A stretch of 64,000 nucleotides of DNA, taken from the NCBI RefSeq assembly GCF_000426245.1, contig NZ_AUEZ01000048.1, forward strand, positions 1 to 64,000, read 5' to 3'. Each line of letters begins with the position of its first letter. Position 1 is the stretch's first letter. The notes under the pieces were generated by a model that was not told the DNA's origin, made no database searches, and worked only from the letters and a program-made list of their open reading frames with translations. The stretch comes from Bradyrhizobium sp. Ai1a-2. GTDB taxonomy: Bacteria; Pseudomonadota; Alphaproteobacteria; Rhizobiales; Xanthobacteraceae. Positions 49,103-58,001 of this stretch are shown here, piece after piece. The translations under genes were made by a program, and so were the position numbers.

Positions 49103-50878
49103 CTACCCTTTGTTCGGCAGGTTGACCCTGATGTGGAGCTCGCGGAGCTGCTTCGTCGTGGCTTCCGACGGCGCGCCCATCAGGAGATCGACGGCCTGCT
49201 GGTTCATCGGGAACAGCGAGATCTCGCGCAAATTCGTCGTGCCGCAGAGCAGCATCACGATGCGATCGAGCCCCGCGGCCATGCCGCCATGCGGCGGCGC
49301 GCCGTACTGGAAAGCCCGGTACATGCCGCCGAAGCGCTCGACCACGTCCTCTTCGCCATAGCCCGCGATCTGGAACGCCTTCACCATCGCTTCCGGCTTG
49401 TGGTTACGAATGCCGCCGGAGGCGATCTCGTAGCCGTTGCAGGCGATGTCGTACTGGAACGCCTTGATCGTCAGGGGGTCCTGCGTTTGCAGCGCCTCCA
49501 ATCCACCCTGCGGCATCGAGAACGGGTTGTGCGAGAAGTCGACCTTCTTGTCTTCCTCGTTGTACTCGTACATCGGGAAATCGACGATCCAGGCGAGCTC
49601 GAACCGGTCCTTGTCGATCAGGTTCAATTCCTCGCCGAGCTTGGTCCGCGCAAGGCCTGAGAACTTCCAGAACTTGTCGGGCTCACCGGCGACGAAGAAC
49701 GCGGCATCGCCTTCCTGCAGGCCGAGCTGTTCACGGACCGCAGCGGTCCGTTCAGCGCCGATGTTGTTCGCAAGCGGGCCTGCGCCCTCACCGCCTTCGC
49801 GCCAGAAGATGTAGCCGAGACCCGGCTGCCCCTCGCCCTGGGCCCAGGAGTTCATGCGGTCGGCGAAGGCACGGCTGCCGCCGCCCTTGGCCGGGATCGC
49901 CCACACCTGGTTCTTCGGGTCCTCCAGCATCCGCGCGAACACCTTGAAGCCGGAGCCGCGGAAATGCTCGGAGACCTCCTGCATCACGATCGGGTTGCGA
50001 AGGTCCGGCTTGTCAGTGCCGTATTTGCGGATCGCCTCCGCAAACGGAATCCGCGGCCAGTTCTTGGTCACCGGCTTGCCGTTGGCAAAATCCTCGAACA
50101 CGCCCGTTATCACCGGCTCCATCGCCGCGAATACGTCGTCCTGGGTCACAAAACTCATTTCGACGTCGAGCTGGTAGAACTCGCCTGGCAGGCGGTCGGC
50201 GCGCGGGTCCTCGTCGCGGAAACAGGGCGCGATCTGGAAATAGCGATCGAAGCCCGACATCATGATCAATTGCTTGTACTGCTGCGGCGCCTGCGGCAGC
50301 GCGTAGAATTTGCCGGGATGGATGCGGGAGGGCACCAGGAAGTCGCGCGCGCCCTCCGGCGAGGATGCGGTGAGGATCGGCGTCTGGAATTCGAAGAAGC
50401 CCTGCTCCTTCATCCGCTTGCGCATGGAATCGACGATCGCGCCGCGGGTCATGATGTTCTGGTGCAGCTTCTCGCGACGCAAGTCGAGGAAACGGTACTT
50501 AAGCCTTATGTCTTCAGGATATTCCTGCTCGCCGAATACCGGCAGCGGCAGCTCGGCGGCGGGGCCGAGCACCTCGATCTCGCTGACATAGATCTCGACC
50601 TGCCCGGTCGGAAGTTCCGGATTGTCGGTGCCCTCGGGGCGGCGGCGGACCTTCCCGTCCGTCCGCACCACCCATTCGGAGCGCAGCTTTTCGGCATCGT
50701 GGAACGCGGCCGAGTCCGGGTCCGCCACGCATTGGGTGATGCCGTAATGGTCGCGCAGGTCGATGAACAGCACACCGCCATGGTCGCGAACGCGATGGAC
50801 CCAGCCGGAAAGGCGGACCGTCTCGCCAATGTGGCTCTCGCGGAGCGCGCCGCATGTATGTGACCGGTAGCGATGCAT
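49103..50878 (-). CDS. aspS: Aspartyl-tRNA synthetase
   Basis: 591 aa from MHRYRSHTCGALRESHIGE with GGGAAG upstream (the frame is open 32 codons earlier). It charges tRNA-Asp, and, as a bacterial-type enzyme, possibly also tRNA-Asn. N-terminal OB fold (about 1-105, SGWVHRVRDHGGVLFIDLRD), class II motif 2 CFRDEDPRADRLPGEFYQLD, a GAD insertion domain (about 285-410) and motif 3 GGMAAGLDRIVMLLCGTTNL. Length is typical for this type. It opens a conserved alphaproteobacterial block with rnd further on. Confidence 0.96.
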   Translation of the reverse strand: MHRYRSHTCGALRESHIGETVRLSGWVHRVRDHGGVLFIDLRDHYGITQCVADPDSAAFHDAEKLRSEWVVRTDGKVRRRPEGTDNPELPTGQVEIYVSEIEVLGPAAELPLPVFGEQEYPEDIRLKYRFLDLRREKLHQNIMTRGAIVDSMRKRMKEQGFFEFQTPILTASSPEGARDFLVPSRIHPGKFYALPQAPQQYKQLIMMSGFDRYFQIAPCFRDEDPRADRLPGEFYQLDVEMSFVTQDDVFAAMEPVITGVFEDFANGKPVTKNWPRIPFAEAIRKYGTDKPDLRNPIVMQEVSEHFRGSGFKVFARMLEDPKNQVWAIPAKGGGSRAFADRMNSWAQGEGQPGLGYIFWREGGEGAGPLANNIGAERTAAVREQLGLQEGDAAFFVAGEPDKFWKFSGLARTKLGEELNLIDKDRFELAWIVDFPMYEYNEEDKKVDFSHNPFSMPQGGLEALQTQDPLTIKAFQYDIACNGYEIASGGIRNHKPEAMVKAFQIAGYGEEDVVERFGGMYRAFQYGAPPHGGMAAGLDRIVMLLCGTTNLREISLFPMNQQAVDLLMGAPSEATTKQLRELHIRVNLPNKG

Positions 50879-51069
50879 GGACTTCCCAAACAGATGTCGG
50901 AGGGTTCGAATCGGGCGGCCAACGGGCCTGCCCGAATTTGCGGTGGGTTTACCCGAGGCCGCGAGGTGCGGCAACCAAGGGAACGCCCTGATTTGCGCCC
51001 GAACCGGACATTTTCGGCCAGATAGCGCGAAGTGTTTGCCTATTTGAAGCCTGAGCCTATCTTTAGGCG

Positions 51070-52548
51070 ATGACGGTGCATTTCCCCTTTCAGAACACCT
51101 ATGCGGCGCTGCCGGCGAACTTTTTCGCCCGTGTTGCGCCCACCCCGGTTGCCGCCCCGCGCCTGATCAAGCTCAACCGGCCGCTCGCGGTTCAACTCGG
51201 GCTTGATCCGGACCTGCTGGAGACCCCGGAAGGGGCCGAAATTCTCGCCGGCAAGCGCCTGCCCGAAGGCGCCGACCCGATCGCGATGGCCTATGCCGGC
51301 CACCAGTTCGGCCAGTTCGTTCCGCAACTCGGCGACGGCCGCGCCATCCTGCTCGGCGAGGTCATCGACCGGGATGGCGTGCGCCGCGACATCCAGCTCA
51401 AGGGTTCCGGCCCGACCCCGTTCTCCCGCCGCGGCGACGGCCGGGCGGCGCTCGGCCCGGTCCTGCGCGAATATATCGTCAGCGAAGCGATGTTCGCGCT
51501 GGGCATTCCGACCACGCGCTCGCTCGCCGCTGTCATCACAGGCGAGCATGTGGTGCGCGAGACGGCACTACCCGGCGCCGTGCTGACGCGCGTGGCGGCG
51601 AGCCATGTCCGCGTCGGCACCTTCCAGTTCTTCGCCGCCCGGGGCGATACCGATGGCGTGCGTGCGCTGGCTGATCATGTGATCAACAGGCACTATCCGG
51701 ACATCGCAAAAGCTGACCGCCCCTATCACGCGCTGCTCGAAGGCGTCGTCGCCCGCCAGGCTGAGCTCATCGCACGCTGGCTCCTGGTCGGCTTCATCCA
51801 CGGCGTGATGAACACCGACAACACCTCGATATCAGGCGAGACCATCGACTACGGTCCGTGCGCCTTCATGGACGACTACAACCCTGCGCAGGTCTACTCC
51901 TCGATCGACGAGATGGGCCGCTACGCCTATGGCAACCAGCCGCGGATCGCGCTCTGGAACCTGACGCGCTTGGCCGAATGCCTGCTGCCGCTGTTCTCCG
52001 ACGACCAGGAGAAGGCGATCGAACAGGCGCAACTCATCCTCGGCGATTTCTCCGAGAAGTTCAGCGCGGCCTATGCAGCCGGCCTGCGCCGGAAGATCGG
52101 CCTGTTCACCGAACGCGATGGCGACGAGGCGCTGATTGAGGGCCTCCTGGATGCCATGGCGAAAAACCAGGCCGACTTCACCCTCACCTTCCGCCGCCTC
52201 GGCGACGCCGCGCTGGATGCATCAGGCGACGAGAACGTCCGGGCGCAGTTCATGGATCCCACCGCCTTTGACGAATGGGCCAAGCGCTGGCGCGAGCGCA
52301 TCGCCCTCGAGCCGCAAACGCCGTCCGAGCGGCAGTCCGCCATGCACGCCGTCAACCCCGCCTTCGTCCCGCGCAATCACCGCGTCGAGGCGGCGATCGC
52401 GGCCGCCACGAATGACGACAACTACGCACCGTTCGAAGAACTGTTGACGGTGCTGTCAAAGCCCTACGACGACCAGCCGCAATACGCCGCCTACGCCGAT
52501 CCGCCGCTGCCCGATCAGCGCGTGCTGCAAACCTTCTGCGGAACGTGA
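51070..52548 (+). CDS. selO: SelO/YdiU protein adenylyltransferase
   Basis: 492 aa; AGG upstream of the ATG. The pseudokinase SelO transfers AMP to proteins and is linked to redox balance. Conserved blocks: PLAVQLGLDPDLLETPEGA, AMAYAGHQFGQFVPQLGDGR, LKGSGPTPFSRRGDGRAALG, then the inverted active site GVMNTDNTSISGETIDYGPC with Asn/Asp metal and base residues, and AVNPAFVPRNHRVEAAI. The C-terminus ends ...LPDQRVLQTFCGT, with the conserved Cys near the end as in the family, and no selenocysteine. Confidence 0.93.
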   Translation: MTVHFPFQNTYAALPANFFARVAPTPVAAPRLIKLNRPLAVQLGLDPDLLETPEGAEILAGKRLPEGADPIAMAYAGHQFGQFVPQLGDGRAILLGEVIDRDGVRRDIQLKGSGPTPFSRRGDGRAALGPVLREYIVSEAMFALGIPTTRSLAAVITGEHVVRETALPGAVLTRVAASHVRVGTFQFFAARGDTDGVRALADHVINRHYPDIAKADRPYHALLEGVVARQAELIARWLLVGFIHGVMNTDNTSISGETIDYGPCAFMDDYNPAQVYSSIDEMGRYAYGNQPRIALWNLTRLAECLLPLFSDDQEKAIEQAQLILGDFSEKFSAAYAAGLRRKIGLFTERDGDEALIEGLLDAMAKNQADFTLTFRRLGDAALDASGDENVRAQFMDPTAFDEWAKRWRERIALEPQTPSERQSAMHAVNPAFVPRNHRVEAAIAAATNDDNYAPFEELLTVLSKPYDDQPQYAAYADPPLPDQRVLQTFCGT

Positions 52549-52561
52549 AGTGTTCGTAGCT

Positions 52562-52637
52562 GCGCAGGGCGGATTAGCCGCTCACGATTCGCGCTATCTC
52601 CACGCGTCCAAGCGCAAGGCGTAATCCGCCCTACGCG
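52562..52637. repeat. Family-F palindromic repeat
   Basis: About 76 bp: gcgcagggcggattagccgc at the left and gcaaggcgtaatccgccctac at the right, pairing agggcggatta / taatccgccct. Only one copy is present here. It follows the selO gene by 13 bp. Confidence 0.6.
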
Positions 52638-52700
52638 TTAGCAACAATTCGCCGCTCCGATCGTTGGCCGGACTCTGACCTGCCAGCGAGGGAGCATGGC

Positions 52701-52904
52701 ATGAACGAGCGCAACCACGATCCGGGAACTCCTTTGAAGCGCATCGAGCCGAACGGCGTCGAGCCTGAATTCTCCGAGGACGATCTTCAAAGGCAGCAAT
52801 TCGGGCCGCGCGGGGTGCCCGGGCAGCCGGACCCGGCAAGAATGACGCCCCAACGGGCCAAGAAGACGCCGACGAACGCCGATCCGGGTGGCCATACCGC
52901 CTGA
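52701..52904 (+). CDS. Small hydrophilic hypothetical protein
   Basis: 67 aa; GGGAG upstream of the ATG. Very hydrophilic and proline-rich: MNERNHDPGTPLKRIEPNGV, EPEFSEDDLQRQQFGPRGVP, then PARMTPQRAKKTPTNADPGG. Probably disordered. No domain, signal peptide or membrane segment. It stands alone between repeats. Confidence 0.55.
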   Translation: MNERNHDPGTPLKRIEPNGVEPEFSEDDLQRQQFGPRGVPGQPDPARMTPQRAKKTPTNADPGGHTA

Positions 52905-53241
52905 GTGCTGCAAAGCGTCCAAAGCGCAGCGTGCCCACCATTCCCAGCGAGGAGCTGATGGTGGGCCCTCGCGGCCCGCTGACGAACGATTGATCGCCGA
53001 CTGCTTAACCGATCCTCCGATTGCGCTTGTCGCGATGCCATCGGAGGTGCTCCTAATGTCCGCCTCTGGCCTAAAGCAGCGGTCCCAGATTGTCCGCTCT
53101 CGCACCGCTATCGGGGCTAAACAGACTTGGCGCTCGTGCGCGGGGCGGTGCCTGCCAAAAGGCTGGCCGCGCACCTGCAAGCTCGGTAAGCGATCGTTTC
53201 TGTAATGGCTCGATCGGGCGGCCGAACAGGAGATCGTGACC
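52905..53241. other. Intergenic gap with degraded repeats
   Basis: 337 bp without a convincing gene. It includes the worn family-C repeat copy 2 at about 52921-52980 (aaagcgcagcgtgcccacca ... ggtgggccctc). The stretch 53040-53150 (gtccgcctctggcctaaagc, gctatcggggctaaacagac) resembles another common dispersed Bradyrhizobium repeat, again from memory and without a second copy here. Confidence 0.45.
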
Positions 53242-53790
53242 ATGACCTGCCAATGCGAGTGCACCCCCGTCGGGCTTGCCAATCGGCGCTGCTTCATTGC
53301 CGGGCTCGCCTGCACGGCCATCTTGCCGATGGCGGCCAATGCTCAATTGGCGGGCCCGCCTACCGCCGAGGACGTGACATTCATGCGGATGGCAATCGAG
53401 GAGGCACGCCTAGCCGATTTTCCATTCGGCGCGGTCATCGTGCGCGACGGCGCGGTCATGGCGCGTGGACGCAATCTGGGACGGACGAACCAGGATCCAA
53501 CCGCGCACGGCGAGATGGACGCAATCCGCAAGTGCCTCGCGGCGCACGGTCCAGCCGCCCTGCGCGGCAGCACGCTCTACACATCGGGCGAACCTTGTGC
53601 GATGTGCATGGGCGCGATCCTCTGGTGCCACGTCGAGCGACTGGTGTTTGCCGCGTCGGTGATGCAGCTCGCGACCAAGATCGATCAGATCATGCTGTCG
53701 AGCGCCGAGGTCGCGGCCAAGGCGCCGTTTGCTCCAATCTCGATCACCGGCGGCGTGCTGGCAGACGAGGCGATGGCGTTGTTCAAGTAG
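53242..53790 (+). CDS. Exported nucleoside (cytidine/guanine-type) deaminase
   Basis: 182 aa from the ATG at 53242, with AGGAG upstream; a GTG two codons earlier is an alternative. The N-terminus carries a twin-arginine-like signal (NRRCFIAGLACTAILPMAAN, Arg15-Arg16, cleavage near ANA-Q). The CMP/dCMP-type zinc domain follows: VTFMRMAIEEARLADFPFGA, then AHGEMDAI (His89, catalytic Glu91) and GEPCAMCMGAILW (zinc Cys119 and Cys122). The zinc motifs are complete. Most relatives are cytoplasmic, so export is unusual. Substrate is probably a free base or nucleoside, unproven. Confidence 0.82.
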   Translation: MTCQCECTPVGLANRRCFIAGLACTAILPMAANAQLAGPPTAEDVTFMRMAIEEARLADFPFGAVIVRDGAVMARGRNLGRTNQDPTAHGEMDAIRKCLAAHGPAALRGSTLYTSGEPCAMCMGAILWCHVERLVFAASVMQLATKIDQIMLSSAEVAAKAPFAPISITGGVLADEAMALFK

Positions 53791-54174
53791 CGAAGATCCA
53801 TCGCCATCGACAGTCGTAGAATAGGTAGAGCGAAGCGAAACCCATCATTCGCGCCGCTTGCTCCGCCGCGATGGGTTTCGCTTCGCTCTACCCATCCTGC
53901 AAACCACAAATATCAAATCTTAAGGTGGGGCCCGGTGTGCCTAGGAGTCCGAGCCCCATAACCTCAACAACCTGGCCGCCAAGCTGTTCGGCTACATCCA
54001 CACTTTAGCGCAGCGGGCTCACGCGCTATTGATCTGACGCAACTGTGGCAAGCGTTTCGCCGCGGGCTGAATTGAACATCGCGGAAGCTTGTTGTCGCGT
54101 CACGTCCGATTATGCTCCGATACAACAGATACGGTTCGAGCGAATTTCAGCTCCGCTGATGGGAATTCCGGGCG
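53791..54174. other. Intergenic gap with a repeat and a possible gene fragment
   Basis: 384 bp without a supported gene. It holds the family-D repeat at 53823-53897. At about 53963-54039 the plus strand reads HNLNNLAAKLFGYIHTLAQR followed by AHALLI and a stop, with no start codon or ribosome site; it may be the 3' end of a decayed gene, but no family was recognised. Confidence 0.4.
53823..53897. repeat. Family-D palindromic repeat, copy 1
   Basis: A 22-bp perfect inverted repeat: ggtagagcgaagcgaaaccc then atc at the left, matched by gatgggtttcgcttcgct then ctacc at the right, with a 31-bp centre. The second copy, almost identical in the arms but with a different centre, lies at 56239-56320. 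Confidence 0.85.
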
Positions 54175-55407
54175 ATGAACATTGAGCGAATCCCAGACAG
54201 CGAGGCAAGACCTTCGCGCCCGCGCGCGGGCTCGCCGCTCGAAGTGCTTCTGGTCTTCCTCAAGCTCGGGCTGACATCGTTCGGCGGCCCGATCGCCCAT
54301 ATCGGCTATTTTCGCAGCGAGTTCGTCGAGCGTCGCAAATGGCTCGACGAGCAATCCTATGCGGATCTCGTGGCGCTGTGCCAATTCCTGCCCGGTCCGG
54401 CGAGCAGCCAGGTCGGTTTCTCCCTTGGATTGATGCGCGCAGGCTATCGCGGCGCGCTGGCGGCGTGGACGGGTTTCACGCTGCCATCGGCGATCGCACT
54501 CCTGCTGTTCGCCTATGGCGCCAACACATTGAGCGGGCCGGTCGGAACGGGACTGGTGCACGGCCTGAAACTCGTGGCGGTCGCGATCATAGCTCAGGCG
54601 GTATGGGGCATGGCGCGGACGCTGTGCCCCGACCGCGAGCGGGCCTCGATCGCGATGATCGCGGCGCTCATCATCCTGTTCAGCACGTCATCGATGGCAC
54701 AGATCGGCGCGATTCTGCTCGGCGGCCTTGCCGGACTATGGCTCTGCCGCGCCGCGCAGCCGAGCGGCGACAGCCATTTCGCCGTGCCGGTGTCGCGCAC
54801 AGCCGCACTCAGTGCGCTGGCAGCATTCCTGGTCCTGCTCGTCGGCCTGCCGATCCTGACGCGGCTATGGCCGAACTCGGGCATTGCCCTGTTCGACGCG
54901 TTCTATCGCTCCGGCGCCCTCGTGTTTGGCGGCGGCCATGTGGTGCTGCCGCTGCTGCGCGAGGCGGTGGTGACGCCGGGCTGGGTCGGCGACGACGTGT
55001 TCCTGACCGGCTATGGCGCGGCCCAGGCCGTTCCCGGACCGCTTTTCACCTTCGCCGCCTATCTCGGCGCGGTCGTCAAGACGTCGCCGAACGGCATCGT
55101 CGGTGCCGTCATCGGCTTACTCGGCATATTCCTTCCGGGCGTCCTGATCCTCCTGGCAGCGCTGCCGTATTGGGACAGCTTTCGCAAGCGCCCCAGCGCC
55201 CAGGCGATGATGCGCGGCGTGAACGCGGCGGTCGTCGGCATCCTGGGCGCGGCGCTCTACAATCCGGTGTGGACCACCACCGTGCAGACACCCAGGGATT
55301 TTGCGATTGCCCTCGTCGGATTCGTGCTGCTCATCGCCTGGCGCGCACCTCCGCTCGTGGTCGTTGCCTTCAGCGCCGTTGCGGGAATAGGCGCGGCGAT
55401 CCTGTGA
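54175..55407 (+). CDS. chrA: Chromate transporter, two-domain ChrA type
   Basis: 410 aa, around ten membrane helices in two homologous halves. Half 1: FLKLGLTSFGGPIAHIGYF, FVERRKWLDEQSYADLVALC, QFLPGPASSQVGFSLGLMRA. Half 2: FYRSGALVFGGGHVVLPLLR, EAVVTPGWVGDDVFLTGYGA, AQAVPGPLFTFAAYLGAVV. These are the hallmark motifs of the CHR family, which in long form exports chromate. No chrB regulator is adjacent. Specificity for chromate over sulphate-like ions is inferred from the family. Confidence 0.92.
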   Translation: MNIERIPDSEARPSRPRAGSPLEVLLVFLKLGLTSFGGPIAHIGYFRSEFVERRKWLDEQSYADLVALCQFLPGPASSQVGFSLGLMRAGYRGALAAWTGFTLPSAIALLLFAYGANTLSGPVGTGLVHGLKLVAVAIIAQAVWGMARTLCPDRERASIAMIAALIILFSTSSMAQIGAILLGGLAGLWLCRAAQPSGDSHFAVPVSRTAALSALAAFLVLLVGLPILTRLWPNSGIALFDAFYRSGALVFGGGHVVLPLLREAVVTPGWVGDDVFLTGYGAAQAVPGPLFTFAAYLGAVVKTSPNGIVGAVIGLLGIFLPGVLILLAALPYWDSFRKRPSAQAMMRGVNAAVVGILGAALYNPVWTTTVQTPRDFAIALVGFVLLIAWRAPPLVVVAFSAVAGIGAAIL

Positions 55408-55569
55408 CCTCTCTGTCAGCGCCGGTTTTGCTTGCTGCGAGCATGTTCCATCGCTCGACCAGTGTTTTCCCGGATAGGATCCCGGTCGCCTTCGTGTTTT
55501 AGGATAAGACGTTCATGTAGGCATATTCACGTGCGCCCGGCGGCCAATGCTGCCGGGCTATTCGTTTCA

Positions 55570-55650
55570 GGGCGTTTTCGAGCGAAGTGGACACCGGTTC
55601 GCGTGAAGAAAGAGCTTCGGTTCTGATTCAATCAGATCCGAAAATGCTCT
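55570..55650. repeat. Family-A dispersed palindromic element, copy 5 (short)
   Basis: About 81 bp; gcgttttcgagcgaagtgga at the left, body shortened (the aacgcgtcaaaacaagaatc part is missing), the palindrome ttctgatt / aatcaga and right end GCTCTA. The terminal CTA (with 55651) is the complement of the TAG stop of the minus-strand gene at 55649-56092. Confidence 0.85.
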
Positions 55651-56092
55651 AGGCCGCCTTCTGCAGCGGATAGGTCTGCAGACGCCGCGCCGACAGCGCG
55701 CAGCCGCAATCATGCACGGTGCTGTGCTCGATGACGAAGCGACGCTTCTCCAGCAGGGCGCGAAGGCTCTGGTTCACGGCCGGCTTCTGGGCCTCGACCC
55801 AAACCACCAGCACGCCGCTGGCGCTCAGGCAATTGACCAGCCAGTCCAGCGTCGCCTCGAGCGTGCGCAACGGGCGTCGGCGCCAGTCGACAAGCGCGAC
55901 GTCGTACTGACCGGCCGGACGCCCGCAATTGCCCGTGGCGGCCGCGCGCGAATAGCCGCGGTGCTGAAGCTCGAGCATCAATTCAAAGCTCTTGGCGCCG
56001 GCGACGACGATGCGGTGCTGCTTCGAGCAGCCCGCCAGTTGGATCATCGGATCAATGATCCTGTCGCCAGCGCCAACCTGTAGGGAAGACAT
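55649..56092 (-). CDS. Rossmann-fold, methyltransferase-like hypothetical protein
   Basis: 147 aa from MSSLQVGAGDRIIDPMIQLA with AGGTG upstream; the frame is open far upstream, through a repeat, without support. A nucleotide-binding-like core is visible: HRIVVAGAKSFELMLELQHR, GQYDVALVDWRRRPLRTLEA, LDWLVNCLSASGVLVVWVEA. This resembles a truncated SAM-dependent methyltransferase fold, but the glycine loop and catalytic residues are not conserved. Its TAG stop lies in a family-A repeat. Function unknown. Confidence 0.6.
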   Translation of the reverse strand: MSSLQVGAGDRIIDPMIQLAGCSKQHRIVVAGAKSFELMLELQHRGYSRAAATGNCGRPAGQYDVALVDWRRRPLRTLEATLDWLVNCLSASGVLVVWVEAQKPAVNQSLRALLEKRRFVIEHSTVHDCGCALSARRLQTYPLQKAA

Positions 56093-56468
56093 GACATCAC
56101 CTGTTCCATTCACTCTCGCGCCCGCGCATGTCGGGGCCGCACCTTCGATGCGCGCAATATCTTCGGAGCCGGATATGATTTCGAGAGCGACTGACTCGCA
56201 GCCGCATATGCGCCGCATAGGGGCGTAACCGCGTCCGCAGGATGGGTAGAGCGAAGCGAAACCCATCATTGGTGCGCCTAGCGACCGAAGCTGATGGGTT
56301 TCGCTTCGCTCTACCCATCGTACGCAGCCACATGTGCGCAACCGTCACGCAGGCCCGCCATTAACCCCTCGTCCACCATCGCCGCGGCAGACGGCCGGTA
56401 ACCAAATCCCTTAACAGACCGTCAACCCGATCCCGACAAGTCTTACGACTTTGTTAGGGAGATTGCCG
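56093..56468. other. Intergenic gap with a family-D repeat
   Basis: 376 bp without a supported gene. It holds the family-D repeat at 56239-56320. The stretch 56400-56460 (aaatcccttaacagaccgtc, tcttacgactttgttaggga) may be promoter sequence for the 36-aa gene at 56469. Nothing else is recognised. Confidence 0.45.
56239..56320. repeat. Family-D palindromic repeat, copy 2
   Basis: Arms aggatgggtagagcgaagcg and aaacccatc at the left, gatgggtttcgcttcgctct and acccatc at the right: about 25 bp of near-perfect pairing. Arms match the copy at 53823-53897; the 36-bp centre differs, with cgcctagcgaccgaa. A minus-strand frame crosses it, giving a WVERSETH-type peptide often annotated from such repeats. 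Confidence 0.85.
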
Positions 56469-56579
56469 ATGGAAGCCTTTGCTCTTGAATTCGTGGGAAT
56501 GGCGATGGTGGCACTCTGCCTGGTCGTTCTCGCAATGCCTGCCGCACGGCGGCCCTCCAAACACGGGCGTCACGAGTAA
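56469..56579 (+). CDS. 36-aa single-pass membrane peptide
   Basis: 36 aa; AGGGAG upstream of the ATG. MEAFALEFVGMAMVALCLVV and LAMPAARRPSKHGRHE: one hydrophobic helix (about 8-23) and a basic tail. The ribosome site and clean stop make it plausible, but it is short enough to be chance. Function unknown. Confidence 0.5.
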   Translation: MEAFALEFVGMAMVALCLVVLAMPAARRPSKHGRHE

Positions 56580-56733
56580 GGCGGCCGCCCGATCACCCGT
56601 TTTCGCCCCCGGAGCCCCCTGGCATGCTCCGCGCGGCCTGACTTGAGCCTATGCAAGGCCAGAATTGCAGCCAAGCCCCTTGACATACCTGCGCTTTCGG
56701 CAGAACGCGTGTCGGAAGCGTCATGGACTGTTC

Positions 56734-57888
56734 ATGGATCTGATTACTACCATCTGGGAACTGCAGGCGGCGTGCGACCGCTTGGGCGCCCACCCCGTCA
56801 TCACCGTCGATACCGAGTTCCTGCGGGAGACGACCTATTATCCCCTGCTCTGCGTGCTGCAAATGGCGAGCCCGGACGAGGCCGTCGTGATCGACGCGCT
56901 CGCCCCCGGCATCGACCTGGCACCTTTCTTCGAATTGATGGCCAACGAGAGGGTGCTGAAGGTGTTCCACGCCGCCCGGCAGGACATCGAGATCGTCTGG
57001 CACCGTGCCAACACCATCCCGCACCCGATCTTCGACACGCAGGTTGCGGCCATGGTGCTCGGCTATGGCGACAGCATCGCCTATGACCAGCTCGTCGAGC
57101 GCATCACCGGCCATCGGCCGGACAAGACCCACCGCTTCACCGACTGGTCGCGCCGGCCGCTCAGCGCCGAGCAGACCCAATACGCGGTCTCCGACGTCAC
57201 GCATTTGCGCGACGTCTTCACCGCGCTCGACGCTGACCTGAAGAAGCGCGGCCGCAACGACTGGGTCAGCGAGGAGATGGAGATCCTGACCTCGCCCCGC
57301 ACCTACGACTTCCACCCGGAGCGCGCCTGGGAGCGGCTGAAAACCAGGGTGCGGAAGCCGCGCGAGCTCGCGGTGCTGATCGAGGTCGCCGCGTGGCGCG
57401 AGCAGGAAGCGCAGAGCCGTGACGTGCCGCGCTCGCGCGTGCTGAAGGACGAGGCGGTCGGCGATATCGCAACGCATGCGCCGACGTCGCTGGAGAAGCT
57501 TGCCAACCTGCGCTCACTGCCGAAAGGATTCGAGCGCTCGAAATGGGGCACGGACATCATCGCCGCCGTGCAGCGCGGACTCGCGCGCGATTTCGCGAAG
57601 CTGCCGAAGATCGAGAAGCCGCGCAACAATTCCAACGGTGCAGCGATCGTCGAACTGTTGAAGGTGCTGCTCAGGATGACGTCGGAGCGCCACGCGGTCG
57701 CAAGCAAGGTGATCGCGACCGTCGACGATCTTGAGCAGATCGCCGCCGACGATCACGCCGACGTCGCCGCCCTGCATGGCTGGCGCCGCGAATTATTCGG
57801 CGAGGCGGCGCTCAAGCTCAAGCACGGCCGGCTGGCGCTTGCGATCGACAAGGGACGCGTGGTCAAGGTCGAACGCGCCAAGGAGTAA
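56734..57888 (+). CDS. rnd: Ribonuclease D
   Basis: 384 aa from MDLITTIWELQAACDRLGA (frame open 23 codons earlier, no ribosome site). 3'-5' exonuclease for tRNA maturation. DEDD-y exonuclease residues are all seen: Asp26 and Glu28 in VDTEFLRETTYY, Asp84 in HAARQDIEIVW, and Tyr150 with Asp154 in QYAVSDVTHLRD. A C-terminal HRDC domain (about 215-290, ELAVLIEVAAWREQEAQSRD) follows. Length fits the family (about 380-390 aa). It lies in a block with aspS and purN/M and ppk, common in alphaproteobacteria. Confidence 0.95.
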   Translation: MDLITTIWELQAACDRLGAHPVITVDTEFLRETTYYPLLCVLQMASPDEAVVIDALAPGIDLAPFFELMANERVLKVFHAARQDIEIVWHRANTIPHPIFDTQVAAMVLGYGDSIAYDQLVERITGHRPDKTHRFTDWSRRPLSAEQTQYAVSDVTHLRDVFTALDADLKKRGRNDWVSEEMEILTSPRTYDFHPERAWERLKTRVRKPRELAVLIEVAAWREQEAQSRDVPRSRVLKDEAVGDIATHAPTSLEKLANLRSLPKGFERSKWGTDIIAAVQRGLARDFAKLPKIEKPRNNSNGAAIVELLKVLLRMTSERHAVASKVIATVDDLEQIAADDHADVAALHGWRRELFGEAALKLKHGRLALAIDKGRVVKVERAKE

Positions 57889-58001
57889 CGGGGTAGTCAT
57901 CGCTACCGAAGTTATGTTGAACTTCCAGGTAGCTAGCAACACTTTGTGCACCTTCATCCCATAGGTTGCGGCATCATCCCTTTACACGGGACAAGAAACG
58001 C

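Noticed and set aside
50885..50905. gggttcgaatcgggc resembling a tRNA T-loop
   Set aside because: The flanks do not form a T-stem and no acceptor or anticodon arms are present.
56239..56341. N-terminal extension of the Rossmann-like gene (WVERSETH peptide)
   Set aside because: It is translation through the family-D repeat; the real start with a ribosome site is at 56092.
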